The translations under genes were made by a program, and so were the position numbers. A stretch of DNA of 56,964 nt from Candidatus Contendibacter sp. (GTDB taxonomy: Bacteria; Pseudomonadota; Gammaproteobacteria; Competibacterales; Competibacteraceae), in assembly GCA_008933795.1 (NCBI GenBank), contig WBUJ01000008.1, positions 1 to 56,964 of the forward strand, read 5' to 3'. The notes beneath the pieces are model-generated. The model ran no database searches. It saw nothing but the letters and a program-made list of their open reading frames with translations, and was not told where the DNA came from. Every line of letters begins with the position of its first letter. Within the stretch, counting starts at the first letter, position 1. Shown here in pieces: positions 29,575-39,400 of the stretch.

Positions 29575-30186
29575 ATGAACAAGCTCAACCTAACCGTCAT
29601 CGCCACCGCCATCGGCCTCGTTTTCAGCGCTGGCGTGATGGCGCAGAGCATGTCGAAGGACGCCTACAAGGCCGCCGAGGACCGTATCACGGCCGAGTAC
29701 GCGACCGACAAGGCAAAGTGCGACTCGCTGTCCGGTAACACGAAGGATATCTGCATCGCCGAGGCCAAGGGCAAAGAGAATGTCGCCAAGGCCGAGCTTG
29801 AAGTCCGTTACGAACCCACCGCAAAGAACCGCTACAATGCGCTCGTTGCCAAAGCGGAAGCAGATTACGCGGTAGCTAATGAAAAATGTGATGACAAGGC
29901 CGGTAATGATAAAGACATCTGTGTGAAGGAAGCGAAAGCGGTGGAGACCCGCGTCAAGGCCGACGCCGAGGCGCAGATGAAGACCTCGGAGGCGAACAAG
30001 GCGGCCGGCGAGAAGTCTGCCGAAGCGAGTAAGAAGGCGAGAGCAGAAGGCGCTGAAGCGCGCCAGGAAGCGACAACCGAAAAGGTTGATGCGAATTATG
30101 CGGTGGCGAAGGAAAAGTGTGACTCCTTGGCGAGTGGCGCCAAGGAGACTTGCCTGAACGAAGCCAAAGCAAAATTCGGCAAGTAG
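29575..30186 (+). CDS. Exported protein with three Cys-pair repeats
   Basis: A 203-residue protein with a clear signal peptide (MNKLNLTVIATAIGLVFSAG, cleavage after VMA). The mature part is Lys/Ala/Glu-rich helix. Three repeats carry a Cys pair at fixed spacing: KCDSLSGNTKDICIAEAKG, KCDDKAGNDKDICVKEAKA and KCDSLASGAKETCLNEAKA. Between repeats 2 and 3 is a TolA-like Ala/Lys stretch. Function is unknown; disulfide-stapled helices in the periplasm are likely. RBS AAGGAAGAACG is present. Neighbours (CsbD, OsmB-like) suggest an envelope stress setting. Confidence 0.75.
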   Translation: MNKLNLTVIATAIGLVFSAGVMAQSMSKDAYKAAEDRITAEYATDKAKCDSLSGNTKDICIAEAKGKENVAKAELEVRYEPTAKNRYNALVAKAEADYAVANEKCDDKAGNDKDICVKEAKAVETRVKADAEAQMKTSEANKAAGEKSAEASKKARAEGAEARQEATTEKVDANYAVAKEKCDSLASGAKETCLNEAKAKFGK

Positions 30187-30249
30187 CCGACTGCTCTCGA
30201 ACGGATGGGTAGATCATACCCATCCTAATTTTGACAGAGGGATAATCCA

Positions 30250-30534
30250 GTGAAAGCGAGACCAAGATTTGCGGGCAGTTCGGTGGCCTTAGCCGTGTTG
30301 ATCGGCTTGGGTGGTTGTAGTGGGATGTCAAGACAAGACCAGAATACCGCGGTCGGCGCCGGCATCGGTGGCGTTGCAGGCGCCGTCCTGACGGATGGTA
30401 GCGCTATTGGAACGGTCGGCGGGGCCGTGGTCGGTGGTGTCATTGGCCACGAGATCAACACAGACGATGATAGGAATGGAAATAGAGACAGAAATAGAGA
30501 TAGGGATAGATATAGGGACAGAGACGGCAATTAG
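30250..30534 (+). CDS. OsmB-like glycine-zipper lipoprotein
   Basis: A 94-residue protein starting at GTG 30250. The lipobox is LIGLGGC at ~17-23. It is followed by a glycine-zipper hydrophobic segment (VGAGIGGVAGAVLTDGS, then GTVGGAVVGGVIGHEIN) as in OsmB and other outer-membrane lipoproteins. The C-terminal tail is an Arg/Asp repeat (RNRDRDRYRDRD). Probably outer-membrane anchored. Confidence 0.8.
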   Translation: MKARPRFAGSSVALAVLIGLGGCSGMSRQDQNTAVGAGIGGVAGAVLTDGSAIGTVGGAVVGGVIGHEINTDDDRNGNRDRNRDRDRYRDRDGN

Positions 30535-31007
30535 AAACAGAGACGGGTTGCGGGTAACCTGCGCGAAAGCTGGGAGGCGACCACGGCAAGAACTTCGTGA
30601 CCGTGGTCGATGTTGTGGGCGGGATGCACTCCGGCGAAACGGCTATTCTCTTCAGGTATGCGAAAAAAGTTGGCAACTTTCTACGCTGTATTCAGAAACT
30701 GGGGATCGGTTTTGATGAACACTCGAATCTAACGTAAACAAATCATTTTGCCGTTTCTATCCATAAATACTGGTTGTCAGATCCTATTGGATTCCTCTGC
30801 CACCCAGCGCCTCAATGCGAGGCCCGAAGTTACCCGAAAGGGTAGCGCAGTCCACTCCGGTCGAGTCAAGGGTTTTCGCCCGCGAGCCGGCGGCGGCGTG
30901 GCGGTTCTGGTAGCAGCGCGGGATTCGCAAGCCATTGCCCCGGCCAGATAACACAGTGATGCGGCCAGACACCATGAACGCTATTGCCCTTCCCAACCGA
31001 AGCCACT
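30535..31007. other. Gene-free stretch upstream of the AI-2E transporter
   Basis: No recognised gene. An open run of ~57 codons (about 30563-30733, containing HGKNFVTVVDVVGGMHSGET) has coding-like character but no start or family, so it may be a decayed gene end. Confidence 0.35.
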
Positions 31008-32177
31008 ATGAACGCTCAATCCGAGTCCACCGCAAACCCCGAACTAACATCGGACACCACTTCTCCTCCGCGCACGGCCCGCACCGCCGTGGACGCACAA
31101 GGTTTGGCGCTGGTTCTCCTGGCCACGATCGCCGTGGTATTCGCGCTGGAGTGGGCGCAGAGCTTTTTCATCCCCCTGTTGCTCGGGATCCTCTTGGCCT
31201 ACACGCTGAACCCCGTCGTCGCGTGGTTGGAACGGATCAAGATTCATCGGGTGGCGGGCGCCAGCCTGGTGATCGTGGCCGTCGTGGGTGCGCTCGGGTT
31301 CGGGACCTACTCGTTGCGCGGGCAGATGCAGACGATCGTCGAGCAGTTGCCCGAAGCCGCACGCCAGTTGTCCATAGGTCTCGCCAGACTGGGGAAGGGC
31401 CAGATCGATGCGATGCAGAAAGTACAAACCGCCGCGAGCCAGCTTGAACAGGCGGCCAGCCAAGCGACCGGTATTGCCTCTACGCCCAAAAAACCCGCGA
31501 CGCGCGTCGTCATCGACGATCCATCCGCCTTCAAAATCGGTAACTTCCTCTGGGCCGGTTCCATGGGAGCTGTAGGCTATATCGTTCAGGCAACCATGGT
31601 GCTCTTTCTGGTTTTCTTTCTCTTGCTGTCTGGCGATACCTACAAACGCAAGCTGGTACGACTCACCGGACCGTCGCTATCGAGCAAGAAGATCACGGTG
31701 CAAATTCTCGGCGATATCAACCACTCCATCCAACGCTACATGTTCATGCTGTTGATCACCAACGTGCTTGTGGCGCTGCTCGCCTGGATGGCGTTCCGCT
31801 GGATCGGCCTGGACAACGCGGGCGCGTGGGCCGTCGCCGCGGGCATGCTGCATATCATCCCTTATCTGGGTCCAGGCCTCACCGCCATCGCCACCGGGAT
31901 GGTGGCCTTCATGCAGTTCGATTCGTTTACCAGGGCTCTGTCGGTCTCTGGCGCATGGCTGGTGATCGCTATCTTCGTCGGCACCTTCGTCACCACCTGG
32001 ATGACCGGGAGAATCGCTCGAATGAATTCGGCGGCCGTTTTCATCTCGCTGCTGTTCTGGGGTTGGCTCTGGGGCGTCTGGGGCATGTTGCTCAGTGTGC
32101 CGATCATCGTCATCATCAAGGTTGTATCCGAGCATGTTGAATCCTTGCAGCCCGTGGCGGAGTTGCTGGGAGAGTAG
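31008..32177 (+). CDS. AI-2E family transporter (PerM/YdiK-like)
   Basis: A 389-residue membrane protein of the PF01594 family. Helices 1-2 (LALVLLATIAVVFALEWAQS, then FFIPLLLGILLAYTLNPVV), a large loop with amphipathic helices (~100-185), then five to six helices including MLHIIPYLGPGLTAIATGMV, the family signature. Some members export AI-2 or act as Na+/H+ antiporters; substrate here is unknown. ATG 31008 is preferred because it starts the hydrophilic MNAQSES tail; ATG 30984 is also in frame. Confidence 0.88.
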   Translation: MNAQSESTANPELTSDTTSPPRTARTAVDAQGLALVLLATIAVVFALEWAQSFFIPLLLGILLAYTLNPVVAWLERIKIHRVAGASLVIVAVVGALGFGTYSLRGQMQTIVEQLPEAARQLSIGLARLGKGQIDAMQKVQTAASQLEQAASQATGIASTPKKPATRVVIDDPSAFKIGNFLWAGSMGAVGYIVQATMVLFLVFFLLLSGDTYKRKLVRLTGPSLSSKKITVQILGDINHSIQRYMFMLLITNVLVALLAWMAFRWIGLDNAGAWAVAAGMLHIIPYLGPGLTAIATGMVAFMQFDSFTRALSVSGAWLVIAIFVGTFVTTWMTGRIARMNSAAVFISLLFWGWLWGVWGMLLSVPIIVIIKVVSEHVESLQPVAELLGE

Positions 32178-32323
32178 CAGGAGATTTCCGAGTTCAAGGC
32201 GAGCAACACAACCCTCTTTGGGCTTCTCCAGTCATCTATTCTCGGTATGCCATCATTGATCGTAACAATATCAGGACTTTCGCTTAGGGTTTTATAAACT
32301 CGATTTTCTGATATAAAAACTAA

Positions 32324-33287
32324 ATGAAAATTACCAAGCAATGTTATGTGGAGTACATCATCAGTACTCCGATCAACTATACCTGTACTAATCTGGCTGA
32401 TCATTTGGATGATATCAGTCATGATGCGATTAATGATTATTTGCGGCGTGAAAAACACACGGCGCACACGTTATGAGAATTAGCACAACCATTGATCGAC
32501 AACAGCAGCGAAGCCTACCTCGTTGTGGATGACAGTATTCAGGATAAAAGCTATTCCAAAAAAATTGAAATGGTGAAGCGCCAATTATAGTGGAAATGCG
32601 CATGGCTTAGTGAAAGGGATCGGAATTATTAATCTAGTCTATGTGCATCATGGGGATTATCATCCGCTAGATTTTCGTGTCTATGCCCCGGCGGATGACG
32701 GCAAAACAAAAAATGACTACTTCCGGGGCATGCTTCGCCAACCATTTGAAGAAAAAGGCATTCAAGCGCAAACGATCCTGTTCGATAACGGGTATGCCGC
32801 CGCAGAAAATCTCAAGTTTATTCATCGACTGGGCAAGCTTTTTGTGACCAACTTGAAAGAAAATCGCTTCGTCAGCCTCGGTCAAGAGCAAGGTTACATT
32901 AATTTGCAACAGATCGAATGGACTCCCGAACCACTCCAGTATGGCATCGCTGTTAAAATCGAGGAAGTCCCATTTAAAGTGCAGCTTTTCAAGGTGGTCG
33001 CCACGAACGGCGACATTGAATGGGTGATCACGAATCGCGCCCCAGGTTAGATCGACACGCCGGTTGTTCAAAACGTGGACAAGGTGCGTTGGTTCATCGA
33101 ACAACTGCATCGAGAACTGAAACAACTGACCGGAATCGAACGGTGCCAGTGCCGCAAGCAACGCGCGCAACGCAATCATTTTTCCTGTTGCTATCACACC
33201 TGGTTTTCACTGAAGGTCGTGGCTAAAAAGATCGGGAAAACGCTTTACCAAGTCAAGCATAACTTAATGGAGCGATTATCTGCGTAA
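32324..33287 (+). pseudogene. Decayed IS transposase (IS701-like DDE family)
   Basis: Reads MKITKQCYVEYIISTPINYT from ATG 32324. A TGA at ~32474 replaces an expected Trp (HTL-stop-ELAQPL). A one-base insertion near 32586 shifts frame after VVDDSIQDKSYSKKIEMVKR. The next frame gives GIGIINLVYVHHGDYHPL through VITNRAPG to a TAG at 33048, and the C-terminal VRWFIEQLHRELKQLTGIER continues to 33287. DDE-type blocks are present but three lesions make it inactive. Family placement is tentative; inverted repeats were not found by eye. Confidence 0.8.
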
Positions 33288-33644
33288 TGAGCTACGAAAC
33301 CCACGTATTCCCGCTTATCTGCCTGCCTGAGCGAAAGTCCTGGTTATTGAAAAAGATTCGCTTAACTTGATGGCAGTGACGCCGGAGCGTGGGAGCCAGA
33401 CTCTACCTGTCGGAGTTCATGCGTCAATCCACTAGACTCGGCGCGGGCGGCGGAATTACGGGACCGGCTGCTGACCGTCGGGGTGCCGATCCGAGGGGGC
33501 CGCAGGGTTGCTGGCTGTTTCCATGCCCGGTTGTGGCGAAAAGCAGCCAGAGAATGATTACAACAGGTGGGCACCGAGACTCGGAGGGGAGCGCGAAATC
33601 CGAGGCTTCCATGCCCTGGGGCCCGGCGCTTTCTTGTAACGCCC
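33288..33644. other. Gene-free stretch with a dispersed GGAGCGTGGGAGCCAGAC repeat
   Basis: The motif at ~33381-33399 resembles GGAGCGTGAGCCAGAC at ~36385-36400, a dispersed repeat. No gene is recognised in the stretch. Confidence 0.4.
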
Positions 33645-34202
33645 TCAATCCTCTTCGCAAAGCTGGATGTACCAGTTCTCGCCACCCAGCCGAACCCATT
33701 CCGGCCGCTGGTAAATAAAACCCTTGCCGATCAGGTTGCTGGCGTCGAAGTACGGCGAGAACCCCAGCGGCCCCGAGTTGCCGTCGATGGTCAAAATCTC
33801 GTATTGACCCTTGCCGACCTCGCGCACGTCGCGGATGAAGCCGATGTGGTTGTTGGGCTTGAGGCGATTGTACATGTCGCCGGGGCGGGGGCGATACTTG
33901 CGCTGGTAAACCCCGTAGGCTTCGTAGCAGCCGCCCGAGGGCTTCATAAAGCGGCCGACCGATCCCATGGCGCCAAGTTCGCCGGCCGTGCCCACGCGCG
34001 GCAACGGCGACATGCCGCCCTTCACCAAGCACCAATGCACGAAATAGCTGCACCAACTCACTTGCAGCGCCGCTGCCTTGGTGTACGGCTTGCCGGTTGA
34101 GACTTGAAAGTACTCGAGGATGCGCTGCTCGTGCTGGGCCCAATGCACGGGTTTTGCCGCTTCCTGATAGGCGGTGTACAAAACGGTGTCTCGATAACTC
34201 AT
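33645..34202 (-). CDS. CHAP-domain-like cysteine amidase
   Basis: A 185-residue protein without a signal peptide. SWCSYFVHWCLVKGG (Cys51) is the catalytic helix of a CHAP domain, YRPRPGDMY the strand before the catalytic His, and NNHIGFIRDV (His119) the His strand; YEILTIDGNSG completes the core. CHAP enzymes cleave peptidoglycan peptides or trypanothione-like amides. Divergent from the phosphatase gene. Confidence 0.8.
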   Translation of the reverse strand: MSYRDTVLYTAYQEAAKPVHWAQHEQRILEYFQVSTGKPYTKAAALQVSWCSYFVHWCLVKGGMSPLPRVGTAGELGAMGSVGRFMKPSGGCYEAYGVYQRKYRPRPGDMYNRLKPNNHIGFIRDVREVGKGQYEILTIDGNSGPLGFSPYFDASNLIGKGFIYQRPEWVRLGGENWYIQLCEED

Positions 34203-34427
34203 GGTCGTTCCTCTTGGCGTTCGTTGACGAATTCACGGCGCGCGCCAGACGCGCGCCCTCCACCGGGGATATCCGATGCGGTTGGATCAAGCGCCGTGGT
34301 CCAGAGTGGCTTATCCATCCGCAACGGGGGAATCCCGCGCCGACGGGACGGAGCGCGCGGGGGAACGGATCGGGCCGGCGGCGAGACTATAATACTCAAG
34401 ATGACTCTTCATCCGGGAAGCTCGGCG

Positions 34428-35033
34428 ATGTCAAACTGGCGCTTGAACTGGAACGTCATCCGTCCCGATCTGGTGATCGGGAGCGGTCCGCGCGACGCGA
34501 GCGATTTGGACGTGCTCCAAACGGAAGCCCGCGTGTCTGCCCTGCTGTCGCTGCAACACGACGAGTGCCTAGAAAAGCAGATGATCGACTATCCGGCTCA
34601 CGTCCAGCACGGCCGCGCGCTCGGATTGACCATGGCGCGCGTTCCGTTGCGCGATTTCGATCCCGACGACCAACGGCATGGTCTGCCGGCGGCGGTGCGC
34701 AGCTTGCACCATCTGCTGAGCCAGGGCCACCGGGTCTACGTGCATTGCACCGCAGGCATCAATCGCGCACCGCTGGTGGTGGCGGCCTATCTGATGCTGA
34801 TCGAGGGGCTGGACCTGGAAGAAACCCGGACTCTCCTCGAGCGCGCCCGGCCAGGCGTTTTCCCCAACTGGGCGGCTTACTTCGGCTGCCTTGAGGATTT
34901 GACGGCGCGGCACGCGGAGCGCATCCGCCAGCGCGCCTTGGAACTGGGTCGGGATTCCGCGTCGCCGGAGGCGTCTGAGTGCTGGCGGCAAGCGGAACGG
35001 GAGATTTGGCGGGAGGTGCTCGCCGCCGAGTAG
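34428..35033 (+). CDS. Dual-specificity protein phosphatase family protein
   Basis: A 201-residue protein with the Cys-based phosphatase loop VHCTAGINRAPLVVAAYL (HCxxGxxR). The general-acid loop is probably VPLRDFDPDD. The N-terminus NWNVIRPDLVIGSGPR resembles laforin/DSP-like plant and bacterial enzymes. ATG 34428 has GGAAG upstream; ATG 34401 is possible. Confidence 0.87.
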   Translation: MSNWRLNWNVIRPDLVIGSGPRDASDLDVLQTEARVSALLSLQHDECLEKQMIDYPAHVQHGRALGLTMARVPLRDFDPDDQRHGLPAAVRSLHHLLSQGHRVYVHCTAGINRAPLVVAAYLMLIEGLDLEETRTLLERARPGVFPNWAAYFGCLEDLTARHAERIRQRALELGRDSASPEASECWRQAEREIWREVLAAE

Positions 35034-35522
35034 ACTCGCGCCAACCCCCACCCGTGCAAGCGGGAACCCAAATCGCAAACCGTTATCCAGACGCCCCGCG
35101 CCCTTGGCGCCGCCAGGGGATGAACCGTGACCTGGCGCGAAACCACCCGAGGAAGCTTTCCATAAAGAATCGCGATACCCAGTTTCGCAATCCCAAACGC
35201 GTGCGCCTCACCATCACCTGTATCTATCTCGACAGTAAGTATCCCCCGGCAGAGCCGGGGGCTTTAATTGGGGAGCGCCTCAAAGGCGCCTTAAAACCGT
35301 GAGCCGCCCAAGGCGGCAGGGCTGCGTGGATAACATCATGTTCAGCAACAATTCTTCAGCTACTCCAAATCTACTCCACTGAGAAATCACTAAGATTCAG
35401 TGACATGAATAATGGTCCGCGACTCACATCAACGTCCGCTGCGCTGCGCGGCAAACTCGACTCCCGTAAAGGTCAAACCTTGTTGAGTCCCCCGGCAGAG
35501 CCGGGGGTTTACCCAATGTAAT
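35034..35522. repeat. Cluster of perfect triloop hairpins (35243-35317) plus a second copy (35489-35507)
   Basis: Three hairpins follow each other in 75 nt: CCCCCGGC-aga-GCCGGGGG (35243-35261), GCGCCT-caa-AGGCGC (35275-35289) and GCCGCC-caa-GGCGGC (35303-35317). The first is repeated exactly, with the preceding T, at 35488-35507. Such arrays occur at IS200/IS605-type ends or in structured RNAs. No gene is present in the stretch. Confidence 0.6.
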
Positions 35523-35848
35523 TATTTCGAGAGAGACGATCTGGGCGTTATCGCCAAGGCGCGCGTCCTGCTGGAAGAGCACAATCTTCAACTGGGCGTT
35601 TGGCCCGACAACGGATGGAAGAACGCCTTCAACACCCTGGCTTACGATCCCGATCCCGTACCGATTGATGATCAAGCCTACAAGGCGTTGCGAGTAGCGA
35701 TCGACCAGAAGATCCGGCAGGGCGACTGCACCTTCGTCATCCCGCTGCCCATCGTCTTCTGCCAGTTCAAACATCCGGGCCATGGCATCGTGCCGCCCGC
35801 GATGAAGAAATTCACCCCGGCGTGTCTGATCTCGCCCACGCCCAATAA
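35523..35848 (+). pseudogene. Gene fragment of unknown function, truncated at both ends
   Basis: An open coding-like run (RDDLGVIAKARVLLEEHNLQ, then FNTLAYDPDPVPIDDQAYKA, then CTFVIPLPIVFCQFKHPGHG) has no start codon of its own. Upstream it abuts the hairpin copy at 35489-35507 and downstream it passes into antisense IS630 sequence. The protein family is not recognised. Confidence 0.5.
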
Positions 35849-35864
35849 GGACAGGGCAGCGAGT

Positions 35865-36190
35865 TTATGGGGTTCAAATTGTCCATCACCAGGATCACTT
35901 TTTCGGCGTGGGGATAGCGGACCTCCAGCAGGTTGCGGACCTCCTGGGCAAAGTCCACGGCGGTGCGCTGTTCGGTGACGGCGACGTGGCGCTGCCCGAC
36001 CCACGGTTCGTAGGTCAGAAACAGGTTGGCGGTCCCCCGGCGTTCGCGTTCGTAGCTCACCCGTTCGGACTGACCCGGTTGGGCCGGGATCGGGATGCGG
36101 TTCTCGGCCCGGACTGATCGACGCGACCACGTCCAGTTCGACCAGCCGCCGCAGGGTCCAGGTCGCCCGTCCTGCCGGGGGGGCGCCACA
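35865..36190 (-). pseudogene. IS630-family transposase remnant (DDE C-terminal part)
   Basis: Read leftward, one frame gives TWTLRRLVELDVVASIS, matching the IS630 RWTLRLLADKLVELEVV block. A different frame then gives QPGQSERVSYERERRGTANL, HVAVTEQRTAVDFAQEVRNL and KVILVMDNLNP, the DDE catalytic region. A frameshift and internal deletions separate them, so it is inactive. The N-terminal part of a similar transposase is at 1-349. Confidence 0.8.
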
Positions 36191-36443
36191 GGGCAGCGGC
36201 ACGGTCGGGCTCCAGGTTGGAGGGACCCTTCCAGGAAAACCCGTGCGCCGCTTGAAGTCAACTCGGCTCGGGCGAAACGCTAGCGGGCTGACGCAAAAGT
36301 TTTGATCGGTTCGCGTTCCCACGCTCCAGCGGCCCGCGACGCCGGAGCGTCGCCTGGGACGGGGTTTCCACGCTGGAGCGTGAGCCAGACCAACGGGTCG
36401 CCCGCCCGCTGGCGGTGGCATCGGCATCGGGCGCTCTGGGCCG

Positions 36444-39400
36444 CTACCCGGTGATTGACGCGCGCGCCAGCCAGTCGGCGAATCGCTCGGCCGGCATCGG
36501 GGGAGCGAACAAATAACCTTGCGCCCAATCGCAGCCCTGATCGAGCAGGATGCGTCGCTGTTCCTCGGTTTCCACCCCTTCGGCCACGACCTTCAGTCCC
36601 AGGCCGTGACCCAGAGCGACGATGGTGGCGGCGAGGATGCGGTCGTCGGGATCGGTGACGAGGTTTTGCACGAAGTTTTGGTCGATCTTCAGCGCGGTGA
36701 GCGGCAACCGCTTGAGATAACCCAGGTTGGAGTAGCCGGCGCCAAAATCGTCGATGGCCAGGCCCAAGCCCAGGCGGCGCAGCGCCAGAAATGTTTCCGC
36801 CGTCCGCGCTCCGGCTTCGAGCAAAATGGATTCGGTCAGTTCCAGCTCCAGCGTCTGGGCAGGGAGACCATGGATCGCCAGCAACCGTTCGATGCGTTCG
36901 ATGAAGCTCGGATCGCGGAAATGGCGGGCCGCCAGATTCACCGCCATGGTCAGCGGCGGCAGGCCCGCGCCACGCCAGACCGCGAGTTGCCGGCACGCCT
37001 CCGCCAGCATCCAGTCGCCCAGATCGACGACGAGATCGCTGGCTTCGGCCACCGGGATGAAGCGCTCCGGCGGAATCAGCCCGTGATCGGGATGCAGCCA
37101 ACGCACCAACGCCTCGGCTCCGACTGGCCGCCCGTCGTCCAACCGTACCTTGGGCTGAAAATAGGCGCGCAGTTGTCCGCTGCCGATGGCCTTGCGCAAC
37201 TGCGATTCCAGCACCAAGCGCTCGAAGGTGGCGACGTTCATCTCCCGGGCATAGAACGCCCAAGTGTTGCGCCCCTCGTGCTTAGCCCGGTACAGGGCGG
37301 CGTCGGCATTCTTCAACAATTCGCCGAAGGTCGCGCCGTCGTGGGGATAAAGGGCGACGCCGACCGAGACGGTCACTCGCAGGCTGTGGCCGGCTACGAT
37401 GAACGGCTGGTCGAACGCGGCCACCACCTTGCTCGCCAGCCGCGAGGCGCCCGGCTGGCCGGTGTCCGGCAACAGCAACACGAACTCATCGCCGCCCAAC
37501 CGGCAGATCGTATCGGTTTCCCGCATCAATTCCCGGAGCCGCGCCGCAGCCTGCACCAGCAGGGCGTCTCCCTCGGCGTGGCCGAGCGAGTCGTTGACCT
37601 CCTTAAACCGGTCCAGGTCGAGGAACAGCACCGCCAATTCCTCGCGCCGCCGGTCCGCCAGCGCCAGCGCCAGTTCCGCCCGCTGGGTCAGCAACGCCCG
37701 GTTGGGCAGATCGGTCAGCGCATCGTAGTAGGCCAGATGCTCGATGCGTTGCTCGGTTTCCTTCTGATGGGTGATGTCGGTAGCGACGATCAGGTAGTGA
37801 GCGAGCTGGTTGGCCGCGTCCCGCACCTCGCAGAACGTGACCAGCGCCAGGAATAGGCCGCCGTCCTTGCTCCGGCTCCAGAATTCACCCTGCCAGACGC
37901 CATCCCGCGCCACGGTTCGCCAGATCGCGTCGTAATAGGTTTCCGACTGGCGGTCGGATTGCAGCATTCGCAACGACTGGCCCCGCACCTCGGCCTCGGC
38001 GTAGCCCGTCATGGCGATACAGGCTGGATTGATGGCCACGATGTTCCCGTCGATGTCGGTCACCACGATGGCTTCACGCGCCGCCTCGAACACGGCCGCC
38101 GCCAACCGCTGGCGCTCCTCCGCGCGCCGGCGCTCGGTGACGTCCCGGAACTCCGCCACCCGAACGATCCGGCCCCGGTAGGGAATGCTCTTGCCCCGGA
38201 TCTCCAGCGGATAGACCGCGCCATCCCGGCGCAGACCTTCCACCTCGTAGGTTTTGGCGTAGCCGTCGCGGATGTTCCGCGTCACCAGATCCCGCCATTG
38301 CGGCGCGATCAGCAGCAACCCGTTCATGCCGATCAGTTCATCGAGCGGAAATCCGGTCATGTCGGCCAAGCCCTGATTGCATTCCAGGATCACGCCCTGG
38401 TCGTGAATGCCGATGCCGCCAAAGGACGCTTCGTGCAGGACGCGGAATCGCTCCTCGCTTTCCCGCAACGCCTGTTCCGCCGCCTTGCGTTCGGCGATGT
38501 CGCGCACGCCGATGATGAACCGTTCCTGGCCGTCGATGACGGCGAAGCGGACGCTGACCTCGGCCCAAAATATTGCGCCAGCATGGGTCCTGGCGATCCA
38601 CTCGAAGGTTTGTGGACCTTCCCGCCGGGCCTTGCACAGCCATGCCAGCGCTTCGGCCTGGGAGTAGGGAGGCGTTCCCGGACTGAACTGGCCAGCTTCG
38701 AGCGCGAGCGCCTCGGCGCGGGTATAGCCGTACAGTTCGGTCATGCGGCGGTTGATGTCGAGAATCCGTCCCGTGTTGGCGTCGTCCACGAACACCGCGT
38801 CGTTGAGGGCATCCAGCACGGCGCGGGTGTATTCCTGACTGGCGCGCAGCTCGGCGGTTCGCGCCGCCACCCGCGCTTCCGCCCGTCGTTGTTGGGAAAC
38901 CACGGTGAACAGATACAGGGTCGCCAGCACGGTCAGCAGTCCGCCAGTGGCCGGAACCCATCGATGCGACTGCTCGGCGTGGTTGGCGACGAACGCCGCA
39001 TTCGGCTGGATCTCGATCCGCCACGTCCGATCGGCCAGCGGAAAATCCTGATGGTATCGCAACGACGCTTTGGCGACCGGCCGCGAGGAATCCAGTCGCG
39101 GAACCCAATCGTAAAGCGACTGGCGCTCGCCTTCCGCCGACAAGTCGATCAAGTGCAGAACCAATCCTTGCGGCGCGGTGTCCTTCAACGCGTTTTCCAC
39201 CACCGCGCCGACCTGGATCACCCCCAGCACGAAACCTTTCAGCCGCTGTCGGCGTTCCTCCACGTCGCGGGCGGTTATTCCCGCGTAGACCGGCGCGAAC
39301 GCCAGCACCGAAAACTGCTGGCCGGACTCCTGCTGCACCAGGATGTACCGCGCGCTGAGTGTGACCTGGCTGCTGTCCCATGCTCGCGTCAGCACCGCGC

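Noticed and set aside
34428..35033. DraG-like partner for draT
   Set aside because: The motif HCTAGINR is a Cys phosphatase loop, not an ADP-ribosylglycohydrolase.
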